A DNA stretch of 64,000 bases from JAJECS01 sp965219705. GTDB lineage: Bacteria; Chloroflexota; UBA11872. The notes below the pieces were generated by a model. It was not told the origin of the DNA and did no database searches. It saw only the letters and a program-made list of their open reading frames with translations. Location of the stretch: contig OZ244789.1 of the NCBI GenBank assembly GCA_965219705.1, positions 434,001 to 498,000 of the forward strand. The letters are read 5' to 3'. Numbering within the stretch: position 1 is the stretch's first letter; every line of letters starts with the position of its first letter. The position numbers and the translations under genes are program-made. This document shows, piece after piece, positions 55,464-64,000 of the stretch.

Positions 55464-56153
55464 ATGTCTGTATCCGGGCCACTCGACGAAGCCACGTTTG
55501 CCGCGCTCAAAGCCGCCGACAGCCCCACGCTCTCGAACGCCATCGAGGAGTTGGGCGTGCGCGACCACCGGGAGGGATTCGCCGGATCGCGGGTGCGCTG
55601 CATGTTCCCGGAGCTTGGCGTCACGCTGGGCTACGCCATCACCGCCCAGATAGACACCACGGGACCCGGCCCGATTGACGTGGGCCGCGGCATGCGTGAG
55701 TTCGCTGAGTTTCTGGCCGCCGCGCCCAAGCCCGCGATCGTCGTCGTGCAGGACATCGGCCCCCACAAGGCCCGCGCCGCGATGTTCGGCGACTATGCCG
55801 CCACGCTGTACGGCGCTCTCGGCGCCGTGGCCTTCATAACCGACGGCGCCATCCGCGACATCGATCAGCTGCGCGAGATGCGCTTCTCCTGTTTCGCCGC
55901 GGGCACGTCGGTCTCCCACGGCAATCCCCGGCGCATCACCATGGACATCCCGATTGAGATCGACGGCATGGTCGTCGAGCCGGGCGACCTGATCCACGGC
56001 GACGTGAATGGTCTGCTCAACGTGCCGCTTGCGGCCACTCAGGACCTGCCCGCGCAGGTCGAGCACGTGCGCGCCACTGAGCGGGCGGCCATGGACGCGC
56101 TGGTCGGGCCGAACGCCTCGGTGGACGAGGCTCTCTCCCAGATGGGGCACTGA
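55464..56153 (+). CDS. RraA-family aldolase/decarboxylase-like protein
   Basis: 229 aa. Fold and motif of 4-hydroxy-4-methyl-2-oxoglutarate aldolase: AADSPTLSNAIEELG, GRGMREFAEFLAAAPKPAIVVVQD, GDYAATLYGALGAVAFITDG, AIRDIDQLREM with the Arg-Asp that binds substrate and Mg, and FCFAAGTS-like FSCFAAGTSVSHGN. RraA regulation of RNase E is an unlikely role here; a catabolic aldolase fits the neighbours. Three nt separate it from the isomerase gene downstream. Confidence 0.9.
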   Translation: MSVSGPLDEATFAALKAADSPTLSNAIEELGVRDHREGFAGSRVRCMFPELGVTLGYAITAQIDTTGPGPIDVGRGMREFAEFLAAAPKPAIVVVQDIGPHKARAAMFGDYAATLYGALGAVAFITDGAIRDIDQLREMRFSCFAAGTSVSHGNPRRITMDIPIEIDGMVVEPGDLIHGDVNGLLNVPLAATQDLPAQVEHVRATERAAMDALVGPNASVDEALSQMGH

Positions 56154-56156
56154 TCC

Positions 56157-57050
56157 ATGGCGCTGAAGTATTCGGTCGTGATGGCGACGCTGGCGACCAG
56201 CCCCGGCGGGGATGTGTGGGAAAACCCGGACACCGTGCTGCGCGCCGTTGCCGACGCGGGCTACGACGGCGTGGACCTGGACGCCGAGCCCGACCGCATT
56301 GACGCGGCGCAGTTCAACGCCGTGGTCGACAAGGCCCGGAACCTGGGCCTGCGGATCCCATCGCTCCTCGGGGCCTGGGGCGGCTGGCACGCCGGCGAGG
56401 AGCGCGACCTGGCGTCGACCGACGAGTCCAAGCGCCATTACGCCGTCGACTACGCCAAGCGCTGCCTCGACCTGGGCGCCACGCTCGACGAGCCGCCGGT
56501 CTATGAGATCTGCGCGGTGTCGTATGTGCCCGAGTATCCGGTAACCAGCGTCCCGCTCAGCACGCTGCGGCGTCAGTTCGAGCAGTCGGCGCGTGAGATC
56601 GCGAACCACGCCGAATCCGTGGGCGTGCCGGTGGCCATCGAGCCCGTCAATCGCTTCGAGGGCTACGCCGGGTTCATGAATTCGATCGTCGAGGCGCTCG
56701 CCGTCGTCGAAGCGGTCGGGTCGGATTACCTGGGCATCGTCGGCGACTTCTTCCACATCAACATCGAGGACGGCCCGGTCACGGAAGCCCTGCGGGCCGC
56801 CGGCAAGCACCTGCGCCACATCCACCTCGCCGACAGCAACCGCCAGATGCCCGGCACCGGTCACCTCGACTTCAGCGACATCGTGCGCGTCCTGCATGCG
56901 ATCGACTACCAGGGCTACCTCTCGATCGACTGCGTCCCGGCCAAGCCAGACTGGCAGACCGTGCTCACGTCGACCCGCAAGTTCATGGGCCAGATCGAAA
57001 CCAGCGTGGACTTGCAGCGGTGCCTGGCGACTGTTCACGCCGACCCATAG
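56157..57050 (+). CDS. Sugar phosphate isomerase/epimerase-like TIM barrel
   Basis: 297 aa AP-endonuclease-2-type barrel. VADAGYDGVDLDAEPDRID, PVAIEPVNRFEGYAGFMNS (metal Glu), DYLGIVGDFFHINIED (Asp, His), HIHLADSNRQMPGTGHLDF (His, Asp) and the closing YLSIDCVPAKPDW with the last Glu replaced by Asp. The metal-site layout is that of xylose-isomerase-like epimerases. Preceded by RraA in the same operon, together likely working on a keto-sugar acid. Confidence 0.85.
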   Translation: MALKYSVVMATLATSPGGDVWENPDTVLRAVADAGYDGVDLDAEPDRIDAAQFNAVVDKARNLGLRIPSLLGAWGGWHAGEERDLASTDESKRHYAVDYAKRCLDLGATLDEPPVYEICAVSYVPEYPVTSVPLSTLRRQFEQSAREIANHAESVGVPVAIEPVNRFEGYAGFMNSIVEALAVVEAVGSDYLGIVGDFFHINIEDGPVTEALRAAGKHLRHIHLADSNRQMPGTGHLDFSDIVRVLHAIDYQGYLSIDCVPAKPDWQTVLTSTRKFMGQIETSVDLQRCLATVHADP

Positions 57051-57207
57051 AACCGGTGCGAGATCACCATATAGTCGATTCTCCAACGAAATAGCCTATG
57101 CAGTCCGACTTGATCATGATGAACAAAGTTCGCGACTCTCGAAATTCAGAGAGTCATCTGATAACTGCCATGGCAATATACGTTCTTCACCAAAGCTAAA
57201 TCAAGCT

Positions 57208-59283
57208 ATGGTGCATAATCTGCCGGCACATTCTCCGTTTCTTTGTGGCCTTGAACGTCTGTTGTCATTCACGACGCTGGTGCTCGTCGTGGCTCTATTG
57301 ACTGCATGTGGACCCAGCTCCGTGAGCGATGCAACCATATCGCCTGAACTTGATGAGATTTCCCAGGACATTTCTACACCACCGGCAACTATTACTGTCG
57401 TGACTCACCCGCCGACTAGCGGGCATCCCGGAACACCAACGCGACAAGTCCGAGTTGGTGCGTCGTCCGAGATCCCGTCATATCAATGTGGACCGGCAAT
57501 TGATGCAGGTAAGATTCCGATTTCTATGGGGTTTATGGACTGGTTTCAGGATGGATCAAGGATTCTAATCGGCGACGAAGAAATCATCTGGGTAGTTCAT
57601 ATAAATTCCGGGGAGATCAACTCGATTGTTGATGCTAATCCTGGCGGGACTTTGCACAAGTTTCGCTTTGGCTATCACGGTGACATCTCCGTGACAGGCG
57701 AGCATATCGTGTATTCAAGCTGTGAGTTTAGTATCGATGTCTCAGATGAAGGGATCGCACCAGAAGAGCGCGCGACCACGTATGATCGGCCAATAAGTCC
57801 CGTTCGTGATCCGCGAGAGTCTGTGAATTACGAGGTGGCGATTGCTAATCTCGGTACGGGAGGATTCGAGCGTATTTCAGCTGATCAGCGGGTTGATCAC
57901 TACCCGGTGTGGTCGCCGGACGGAAAGACGATTGCATTCTTGTCGGCCGCCAATCAAGCTTATCCGTCCGGTGCGCAGTTGCGGACGATGTCGGCTGACG
58001 GGTCTGATGTGCGGTCCCTTGTGACGCTTGACATAGTCCCGTTTGTCCCTCCGGTTTGGTCGCCCGATGGCGACTACCTCGCCGTCTACGGTGTCGACGG
58101 CGGCCAGGAAGATTTCCGGTACAGCCTCTACACGGTTCGGGCGGATGGATCGCAAGTATGGAAGATTGGTCAGACAACGACGTTGGGGCCGTGGAGGAAC
58201 CGGCTCCCTTTGCCGTCGTGGTCCCCAGATAGTAGGCGAATCGCACTTGTAGCGGCTGACGACGATTCGATGGAAGAGACTAGTGGGATCGTGAAGAGCC
58301 TGGTGACTGCGCGTCCGGATGGCTCAGATCTCCAGCAAGTTATTCATGATTCAGAGATCCGTCAGGTGGAATGGTCGCCAGACGGATCGGAGATTCTCTA
58401 CGTGTCCGACTGGATCTATCTTGTAAGGCCAGACGGTAGTAATCGCCGTAGATTGAACATGCCGCGCGAGATCGAAGAGCGACTGCAGCCGTTCACACTC
58501 TCCCGCCGAGGAGACCGCCAACAACAGGGAGATTCTGACGATATCGCGTTGGTTGCTTGGTCGCCGGATGGATCACGGATTGCAATCCACGATCCGGGTC
58601 GACTGCTCGTCACCATGAACCGTGACGGGACCCACAATCGCATCATCTACCAAGGCTATCTCCAGCCGCGAGCTGCGCTTCCGTCCAGGGAGGCGGTTGA
58701 TTCCGCCGTCTGCTCCGCCGGAGTCGTTGTCCCCGATCCTGAAACCAACCCTGGCCTCGTTCAGGACTGCGAGATGCTTCTGACGGCTATCGAAGTGCTC
58801 GCCGGTGATTCAATGTTCGCCTGGAGCCCGGATGTCCCAATCACCCAGTGGGAGGGCGTGGTCGTCCGTGGTTCGCCGCTTCGCATTGTGGAGCTCGCCA
58901 TACCGTTGCGCAGGTTGTCGGGCACCATCCCACCAGAGCTCGGGGACTTGCATGCGCTTGAGATTCTTGATCTCTCCCAAAACCCTCTCATTGGTGAGAT
59001 TCCCTCAGAACTTGGCGACCTCAATGACCTCGTGATTCTGCGACTTAAGTCCACGTATCTCGGCGGCGCCATCCCGCTGGAATTGGCCGACTTGACGAAG
59101 TTGCAGCGGCTGGAATTGCACAGTGGCAACTTCAGCGGGATCATTCCACCGGAGCTTGCTACCCTCACCGATCTCACAACATTGGACATCTCGGACAACC
59201 GGCTGGAAGGCTGCATCCCAAGCGAGTTTTCGGACATCTGGGTGACCGGCAGCGACCTAAAGCGCTGCGAGGATGGAGGTTAG
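57208..59283 (+). CDS. Lipoprotein with WD40-like propeller and plant-type leucine-rich repeats
   Basis: 691 aa, A+T-richer than its neighbours. Lipobox TLVLVVALLTACGP. A PD40/WD40-like propeller covers about residues 70-470 (VWSPDGKTIAFLSAANQAY, PVWSPDGDYLAVYGVDG, EWSPDGSEILYVSD, AWSPDGSRIAIHDPG). It is followed by about six plant-type LRRs near residues 560-690 (LSGTIPPELGDLHALEILDL, PLIGEIPSELGDLNDLVILR, GNFSGIIPPELATLTDLTTL). The ATG at 57208 begins a convincing signal peptide; the open frame further upstream does not. Its composition suggests transfer. Likely a surface binding or signal-sensing protein, function unknown. Confidence 0.8.
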   Translation: MVHNLPAHSPFLCGLERLLSFTTLVLVVALLTACGPSSVSDATISPELDEISQDISTPPATITVVTHPPTSGHPGTPTRQVRVGASSEIPSYQCGPAIDAGKIPISMGFMDWFQDGSRILIGDEEIIWVVHINSGEINSIVDANPGGTLHKFRFGYHGDISVTGEHIVYSSCEFSIDVSDEGIAPEERATTYDRPISPVRDPRESVNYEVAIANLGTGGFERISADQRVDHYPVWSPDGKTIAFLSAANQAYPSGAQLRTMSADGSDVRSLVTLDIVPFVPPVWSPDGDYLAVYGVDGGQEDFRYSLYTVRADGSQVWKIGQTTTLGPWRNRLPLPSWSPDSRRIALVAADDDSMEETSGIVKSLVTARPDGSDLQQVIHDSEIRQVEWSPDGSEILYVSDWIYLVRPDGSNRRRLNMPREIEERLQPFTLSRRGDRQQQGDSDDIALVAWSPDGSRIAIHDPGRLLVTMNRDGTHNRIIYQGYLQPRAALPSREAVDSAVCSAGVVVPDPETNPGLVQDCEMLLTAIEVLAGDSMFAWSPDVPITQWEGVVVRGSPLRIVELAIPLRRLSGTIPPELGDLHALEILDLSQNPLIGEIPSELGDLNDLVILRLKSTYLGGAIPLELADLTKLQRLELHSGNFSGIIPPELATLTDLTTLDISDNRLEGCIPSEFSDIWVTGSDLKRCEDGG

Positions 59284-59287
59284 CGCT

Positions 59288-60358
59288 TTGGCAGACAGCA
59301 GCGGCGGGCGGTCGACCGGCACTCCGACCAATACCCAAGTGGTCCTTGCCCGCCGGCCGGCGGGCGTGCCGCAAGTTGACGACTTCGAAATCGTCGAGTC
59401 GCCGATTCCACGGCCTGCCGCGGGCGAGGTGTTCGTGCGCACGATCTATGTCTCCGTCGACCCCTATATGCGCGGGCGCCTCTGGGAACAGCCGCTGCGC
59501 GGGGAGCCCATTGCCCTCGGCCAGGTGATGATCGGCGAAGGCGTGGGCGAGGTGGTCTTTTCGAGCGACCCGCGCCTGCGCGAGGGCGAGATCGTGCGCG
59601 GCGAGTTCGGCTGGCAGAAATATGCCGTCACCAACCTGGACGCCCTGGAGATCATCGACCGCCAGGCCGCGCCGCTGTCCACCGCGCTCGGTATCCTGGG
59701 CATGCCCGGCCTGACGGCCTACTACGGCATCCTCGAGGTGGCGCGGCCGCGCGCGGGCGAGACCGCGGTGGTCACGGCCGCCGCCGGGGCCGTGGGCAGC
59801 GCCGCCGGGCAGATCGCCAAGCTCCAGGGATGCCGCGTGGTGGGCACCTGCGGCAGCGACGCCAAGTGCATGTACCTGGTCAACGAGTTGGGCTTCGACG
59901 CGGCGATCAACTACCGCTCCCAGCCGCTGGACACCGCGCTGCAGAGCGCCTGCCCGGACGGCATCGACGTGATCTTCGACAACGTCGGCGGCGAGGCGCT
60001 CGAGGCCATGCTGCGACGGATCAACCTCCACGCCCGCATCGCCCTCTGCGGCGCGATTTCGCAATACCACTCCAGCGAGCTTGCCCCGGTCCCGCCGCAT
60101 TCGCGGACCCTGCACAGCCGCCGCGCGCGCATGGAGGGATTCCTGGTCAACGACTTCTCCGACCGCGACCCCGAGGCCATGGCCGCGCTCACCGAATGGG
60201 TCGCGACCGGCCGGCTGGCCTACCGCGAGAACATCGTCGCCGGCATCGAGAACGCCCCGGCCGCGTTCGTGGGCCTGTTCACGGGAACCAACATCGGCAA
60301 GCAGCTGGTGCGCGTGAGCCCCGAAGACGTGTCGGTCGCAACAGCCTTCGGGAAATAG
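59288..60358 (+). CDS. NADP-dependent oxidoreductase, MDR family (curcumin/prostaglandin reductase-like)
   Basis: About 356 aa zinc-less medium-chain reductase. VVLARRPAGVPQVDDFEIVE, PYMRGRLWEQPLRG, GMPGLTAYYGILEVARPRAGE, the NADP Rossmann loop VTAAAGAVGSAAGQIAKLQG, DVIFDNVGGEALEAMLRRIN and the terminal GKQLVRVSPE match family members that reduce alpha,beta-unsaturated ketones. TTG at 59288 has GGAGGT 7 nt upstream and is chosen; the ATG at 59273 overlaps the previous stop and has no spacing for an RBS. G+C-rich again, unlike the flanks. Confidence 0.88.
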   Translation: MADSSGGRSTGTPTNTQVVLARRPAGVPQVDDFEIVESPIPRPAAGEVFVRTIYVSVDPYMRGRLWEQPLRGEPIALGQVMIGEGVGEVVFSSDPRLREGEIVRGEFGWQKYAVTNLDALEIIDRQAAPLSTALGILGMPGLTAYYGILEVARPRAGETAVVTAAAGAVGSAAGQIAKLQGCRVVGTCGSDAKCMYLVNELGFDAAINYRSQPLDTALQSACPDGIDVIFDNVGGEALEAMLRRINLHARIALCGAISQYHSSELAPVPPHSRTLHSRRARMEGFLVNDFSDRDPEAMAALTEWVATGRLAYRENIVAGIENAPAAFVGLFTGTNIGKQLVRVSPEDVSVATAFGK

Positions 60359-60359
60359 C

Positions 60360-63300
60360 ATGACTCCCGACGTCCTCAAACCGAGCATGGAACTACCACG
60401 ACAGGAGTACGTTCTCGTCCAAGCTTGGAAGAAGACATCAAACTATATTAGATATCACAATTGGTATGCCGATACCCTACAGCTCGATCAAACTACCGTA
60501 AATTTACCCGGGTTTCTTCGCGCTGTCACTCAGAGCATTGACAAACATGACCAGTGGGAGAGCGACCCGCTTCGTCTGGTTCCCGCACCCAAACGCCAAC
60601 AATGGCGAGTTTCTCCGGACTCCGGCGCTTGGGGTCCGGCCGAGACAGGACCCACAAAGTCGCCACTGCGACCGCTTGCCCATGTGAGCTTGCGCGACCA
60701 GGTCGTCGCCACTGCGGTAATGCTTTGCCTTGCCGACAGAGTTGAAACCAAACAAGGAGATACGACGCGATCGATCCACGATGCTGAGACGTGGCAGGCG
60801 ACAACTTCTTACGGCAATCGTCTCTTCTGCGATTCGATAGGTAGCGAGCTGCGGCATCGCTGGGGATCAGCAAAGCTCTATCGAGCGTACTTTGAGGACT
60901 ACAGAGCATTCATATCACGACCATCAATAGTTGCAAAAGCCATCAACAACAAATCTGCTCAGCGTGTGTTCATTGTCGAATCCGATCTACAGCAGTTTTA
61001 TGACCGTGTGCGCCCATGCGATCTGACCGCATCTCTTGCAAGTATTCAGCACGATAGCGATGAGTCAGCGTTCTTCGCCTTCGCTTCTAAGGTGCTAAAT
61101 TGGCGATGGCATCCAGACGACCTCAGTGCCGCTGCCGCCTATGCAAGAAAAACGGGGATAGGTGACTTTAGTCAGATAGCGCTTCCACAAGGCTTAGTTT
61201 CATCCGGCTTTTTCGCGAACGTGATTCTTCTGGCATTTGATGAGGTCCTGCGAAGGGAGATCGGACAAGATATCGCGCGAGGCATTCGCGTTGAGGACGC
61301 GTGTCGGTATGTTGACGATATTCGCGTCGTTGTAGCGGTCGATTCTGGTGGTGACGTGGAGAATGTTCGACGCTCGGTAGCACAATGGCTACAGAGCCTG
61401 CTGGCCAATGCGGCGCCTCGTCTCTCCGTTGCTGAGGAAAAGACTATGGCCGCCGAATATGGCGGGTCTGAACGACCATTTGTTCGCCAGAGCATCAAGA
61501 TGAAACGAATTCAGACCGCAGTGTCGGGAGGCTTCGATGCCGTCGCGGGCGCGGAGATTCTCGATGCGATTCAGGGATTGATGCGGTCACAGGAGGCATT
61601 GAGCGGAGATCCAACCGAAGGCCACTGGCAATTCTCACCTCGTCCCGATGTACGAGATGAGACCGTCGCCCGGTTTTCGGCGGGTCGCTTTCGTACCACG
61701 TACCGCTCGGTCCGACCTCTTCTCGAAGGCGTCATCCTACCCGATACGGCCGAAGAATCAGATAGTGAATCAGAGCGGATTCAAAGTGCCAAAACGCCCC
61801 GAAGCCAGCAGGATCTTGATGAAGACGCACGAGCCTTCGCGCTCGGCTTAATCGAGCGGTGGGTCGAAGATCCATCAAACGTTCGATTGCTTCGGATAGG
61901 ATTCGACATTTGGCCAGATGCACAGGTTCTGAAAGCGGTTCTCAGCCTCCTCGGGCCATTCACAAAGAAAGACGGACCCCGTGGCAACCCGAGGCGGGTT
62001 GCATGGTATTGCCTAGCCGAAATCTTCCGAGCAGCAGCGACTGAAACGGGACTTGTGGACGACCGCGAAGCCTTACCCAAAGAACTTGATCTGTGCGCAT
62101 ACCGTGAAGTGCTTCGCGCCGAAGCAGCACGGCTGATTCAGCAACAATCTCCTACCATTCCCTGGTATCTGCGGCAGCAGGCACTGCTCTTTCAAGCAGT
62201 CTATCGACCGGACTTGGCACCTGTTGCACGCAAAGGCACGGTTCCGGCAACGCGAGACTATCGACAACTAATCATCTGCATGCGAGGCGACTTCACCGGA
62301 CTAACGAGCACGAACTTTGCAACTTTTGCCGTCCTAATGCGACGTGCCTTCCTTGATGGCCAAACAGCCGTGAGCGCAGTATTGCCGAACTTAGATCCAA
62401 CTCGAAAAAGCGACATTGCGTTACGCGATCCATCGTTTGCCCAAGAACTCTATGACGCAGACAGCGATTTCTTCAACGGTCTCCCAAAACACGTACGCGA
62501 AGATTTTGGATTCGACTCCCCCGAAGTCGACTCCGGGATGCAAACCCTAACCAACCTCGTACTGAAGACTGACCCTGTCATCCCAATCCGAAATGAGTTA
62601 TCGCTGCTTAGCTTCGCATCGCATTTACTTCGTAAGCTGCGCAAGTCAAACCATTTACAAGTGATAATCCCCAGCCAAGTTCACCTCGCATGCGATCTAG
62701 AGCAGAACTTCCCCGAGCCAGAGCAGAACATCGCGACGATTGTCGCTTTCACCGTAATTGATCGTCGAGCTGATCCGGCTGGATCCATGTACTCTACTCC
62801 AAGCTGGTGTACAGCAGGGGAACGATGGCGCATTCAACTAGGCTTTCTCTTGCGATTCATCCTTGCGCGGCATCCAGATTTCACCACAGCCGCACGTCCA
62901 GGCCATTGGAAAGAACGATCCGCCATATATCGCCCTGTAAAGAGTCACTGGTATCAGAGGCTTTATGGATTCTTTAATGGCCAACGAGCATTTGGCGACG
63001 ATTGGCTACCGATCACCGATTGGATGGAGCGGTTGCTTTCGGCTTTGTTGCGTTGGCCCGGCAGTCGAACTCCTGATGGATTCGATTGGGTCGACCATGG
63101 CATTGCCAATACACAGAAGGAAATAGAGGAGAGGATCAAATTCCTAAACGAAAAACGCGGCCCCGCAACTGGATCACTATTACTCCCAATGGTAGTGGAC
63201 CGGCCTAATCCGAAGACCGCCAAGTTCCGCGCGTGCGTAGTCCAAACAGTCGTCCCGACATCACATGATTTGGTCAAAGCTGACATCACGCTCTCCAAAC

Positions 63301-64000
63301 CTGACATTCGCAGGAGGCATCGAAACCACCTTTCAGCGGCACTCGCCGCCGTGAGACAGATGCTCTATCTGCGCAAGACGCACATGCAGGACGACGATCG
63401 CCTGGATTGGCTTATCCTGCCAGAATTAGCAGTTCACCCGAGCGACATTCAAACGCATCTAATCCCATTCTCTCGCGCCCATAAGACGCTGATTCTGACA
63501 GGGATGACATACGAGAATCTACTTCAAAACAATCCGCCAATAAACTCTGCACTGTGGATAATACCAGAATGGTCTGAAAGCCACGGTTGGCAGATCCAAA
63601 CACGTCGTCAGGGAAAGCTACACCTTGCCAAGGAGGAAAGAGCTCTCAACCTGCTTAGATTTCGGCCTTGCCAATGGCTGATCGGGTTCCCATGGTCCGA
63701 TGAAGATCGACCGCTGTGGATCACTGCGTCAGTATGCTTCGATGGGACCGATCTCAGATTGGCGTCTGATCTCAGGAATGAGTCAGATATATTCGCAATT
63801 CCAGCATTCAACAAGGATGTCAAGACGTTTGATCAGATGGCACTTGCCTTGAATTATCACATGTTTCAACTAGTCGTCCTCGCCAACAATGGTGAGTACG
63901 GAGGAAGCAGTGCCTACTGGCCACGCCACCGCGACCACCAGAGACAAGTCTTCCACCTGCATGGCCAACCGCAGGCATCGATTGCATTCTTTGAGATCGA
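60360..64000 (+). CDS. Defence-associated reverse transcriptase fused to a nitrilase domain (DRT/UG type), 3'-truncated
   Basis: At least 1213 codons from the ATG at 60360 (one base after the reductase stop), open to the window edge. N-terminal RT palm: motif A ESDLQQFYDRV (Asp209), motif B LPQGLVSSGFFANVILL (residues 275-291), and catalytic YVDD in CRYVDDIRVVV (317-320). A long helical region follows (about 400-950). The nitrilase (C-N hydrolase) domain shows the three catalytic residues in order: Glu1022 in LPELAV, Lys1091 in HLAKEERALN, Cys1126 in SVCFDGTD. This architecture matches the UG1 (DRT1) or UG5 anti-phage RTs. Codons are much A+T-richer than elsewhere, typical of defence-island transfer. 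An internal Met at residue 10 is an alternative start. Confidence 0.87.
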   Translation, partial: MTPDVLKPSMELPRQEYVLVQAWKKTSNYIRYHNWYADTLQLDQTTVNLPGFLRAVTQSIDKHDQWESDPLRLVPAPKRQQWRVSPDSGAWGPAETGPTKSPLRPLAHVSLRDQVVATAVMLCLADRVETKQGDTTRSIHDAETWQATTSYGNRLFCDSIGSELRHRWGSAKLYRAYFEDYRAFISRPSIVAKAINNKSAQRVFIVESDLQQFYDRVRPCDLTASLASIQHDSDESAFFAFASKVLNWRWHPDDLSAAAAYARKTGIGDFSQIALPQGLVSSGFFANVILLAFDEVLRREIGQDIARGIRVEDACRYVDDIRVVVAVDSGGDVENVRRSVAQWLQSLLANAAPRLSVAEEKTMAAEYGGSERPFVRQSIKMKRIQTAVSGGFDAVAGAEILDAIQGLMRSQEALSGDPTEGHWQFSPRPDVRDETVARFSAGRFRTTYRSVRPLLEGVILPDTAEESDSESERIQSAKTPRSQQDLDEDARAFALGLIERWVEDPSNVRLLRIGFDIWPDAQVLKAVLSLLGPFTKKDGPRGNPRRVAWYCLAEIFRAAATETGLVDDREALPKELDLCAYREVLRAEAARLIQQQSPTIPWYLRQQALLFQAVYRPDLAPVARKGTVPATRDYRQLIICMRGDFTGLTSTNFATFAVLMRRAFLDGQTAVSAVLPNLDPTRKSDIALRDPSFAQELYDADSDFFNGLPKHVREDFGFDSPEVDSGMQTLTNLVLKTDPVIPIRNELSLLSFASHLLRKLRKSNHLQVIIPSQVHLACDLEQNFPEPEQNIATIVAFTVIDRRADPAGSMYSTPSWCTAGERWRIQLGFLLRFILARHPDFTTAARPGHWKERSAIYRPVKSHWYQRLYGFFNGQRAFGDDWLPITDWMERLLSALLRWPGSRTPDGFDWVDHGIANTQKEIEERIKFLNEKRGPATGSLLLPMVVDRPNPKTAKFRACVVQTVVPTSHDLVKADITLSKPDIRRRHRNHLSAALAAVRQMLYLRKTHMQDDDRLDWLILPELAVHPSDIQTHLIPFSRAHKTLILTGMTYENLLQNNPPINSALWIIPEWSESHGWQIQTRRQGKLHLAKEERALNLLRFRPCQWLIGFPWSDEDRPLWITASVCFDGTDLRLASDLRNESDIFAIPAFNKDVKTFDQMALALNYHMFQLVVLANNGEYGGSSAYWPRHRDHQRQVFHLHGQPQASIAFFEI

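Noticed and set aside
55365..57086. 573-residue antisense frame across RraA and the isomerase gene
   Set aside because: No recognisable protein features and the sense genes are clear.

Overview
The window is about 66% G+C bacterial chromosome. It is dense with short operons, starts 5' inside a peptide-transporter lipoprotein and ends 3' inside a very large reverse transcriptase gene. No rRNA or ribosomal-protein marker is present, so the taxonomy is inference. The mix resembles Chloroflexota, for example SAR202 or sponge-associated lineages: many PhyH dioxygenases, RraA and sugar-isomerase-like catabolic genes, aldehyde:ferredoxin oxidoreductase with a MoaD partner, DUF4349 and DUF6159 proteins, and lipoproteins with a Cys-Gly-Glu mature end and long Pro/Thr linkers.

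Layout. 1-5.3 kb: a solute-binding protein, a BNR sialidase and a GH20 hexosaminidase (glycan use). 5.6-9.4 kb: tRNA-Asn, a 37-aa membrane peptide, the rtcB-archease RNA-repair pair, moeA and tRNA-Val. 9.6-14.9 kb: an MMPL exporter, an MpaB-type oxygenase, a frameshifted DUF1330 gene and a Doc-type toxin-antitoxin pair. 14.9-24.1 kb: a DapA-like aldolase and an aldo/keto reductase, then a long minus-strand run (clpC, comF, accD, accA, metallophosphoesterase, SDR). 24.4-31.2 kb: moaC, gyrA and two tandem DUF4349 lipoproteins. 31.2-40.3 kb: a three-gene ABC exporter, an NHL protein, small and membrane proteins, an L,D-transpeptidase, and SMP-30/MoaD/AOR. 40.4-47.4 kb: acetyl-CoA synthetase followed by a cluster of exported redox lipoproteins. 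47.7-60.4 kb: an acyltransferase and a large catabolic block (HpcH aldolase, sialidase, M20 peptidase, three PhyH proteins, RraA, a TIM-barrel isomerase, a propeller/LRR lipoprotein and an MDR reductase). 60.36 kb to the end: a markedly A+T-richer gene for a reverse transcriptase fused to a nitrilase, a DRT-type anti-phage defence protein.

The most notable content is as follows. (1) Two tandem lipoprotein peroxiredoxin-like genes each carry an in-frame UGA exactly where the catalytic Cys of a CxxC motif should be. The same 6-bp hairpin with a GUG loop lies 21 nt downstream in both, which reads as two selenoproteins that ordinary gene calling would break. (2) The RT-nitrilase gene at the right edge has RT motifs A, B and YVDD and an intact Glu-Lys-Cys nitrilase triad. 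(3) There are two separate tandem duplications, at gyrA/DUF4349 and at cytochrome c/selenoprotein. Each copied the 3' tail of the upstream gene and left a recognisable fossil between the duplicated genes.

Functionally, the backbone points to a heterotroph that degrades exported glycans, amides and oxygenated organic compounds. It carries Mo/W cofactor genes (moaC, moeA, MoaD, AOR) and an extracytoplasmic thiol/selenol-cytochrome lipoprotein set.
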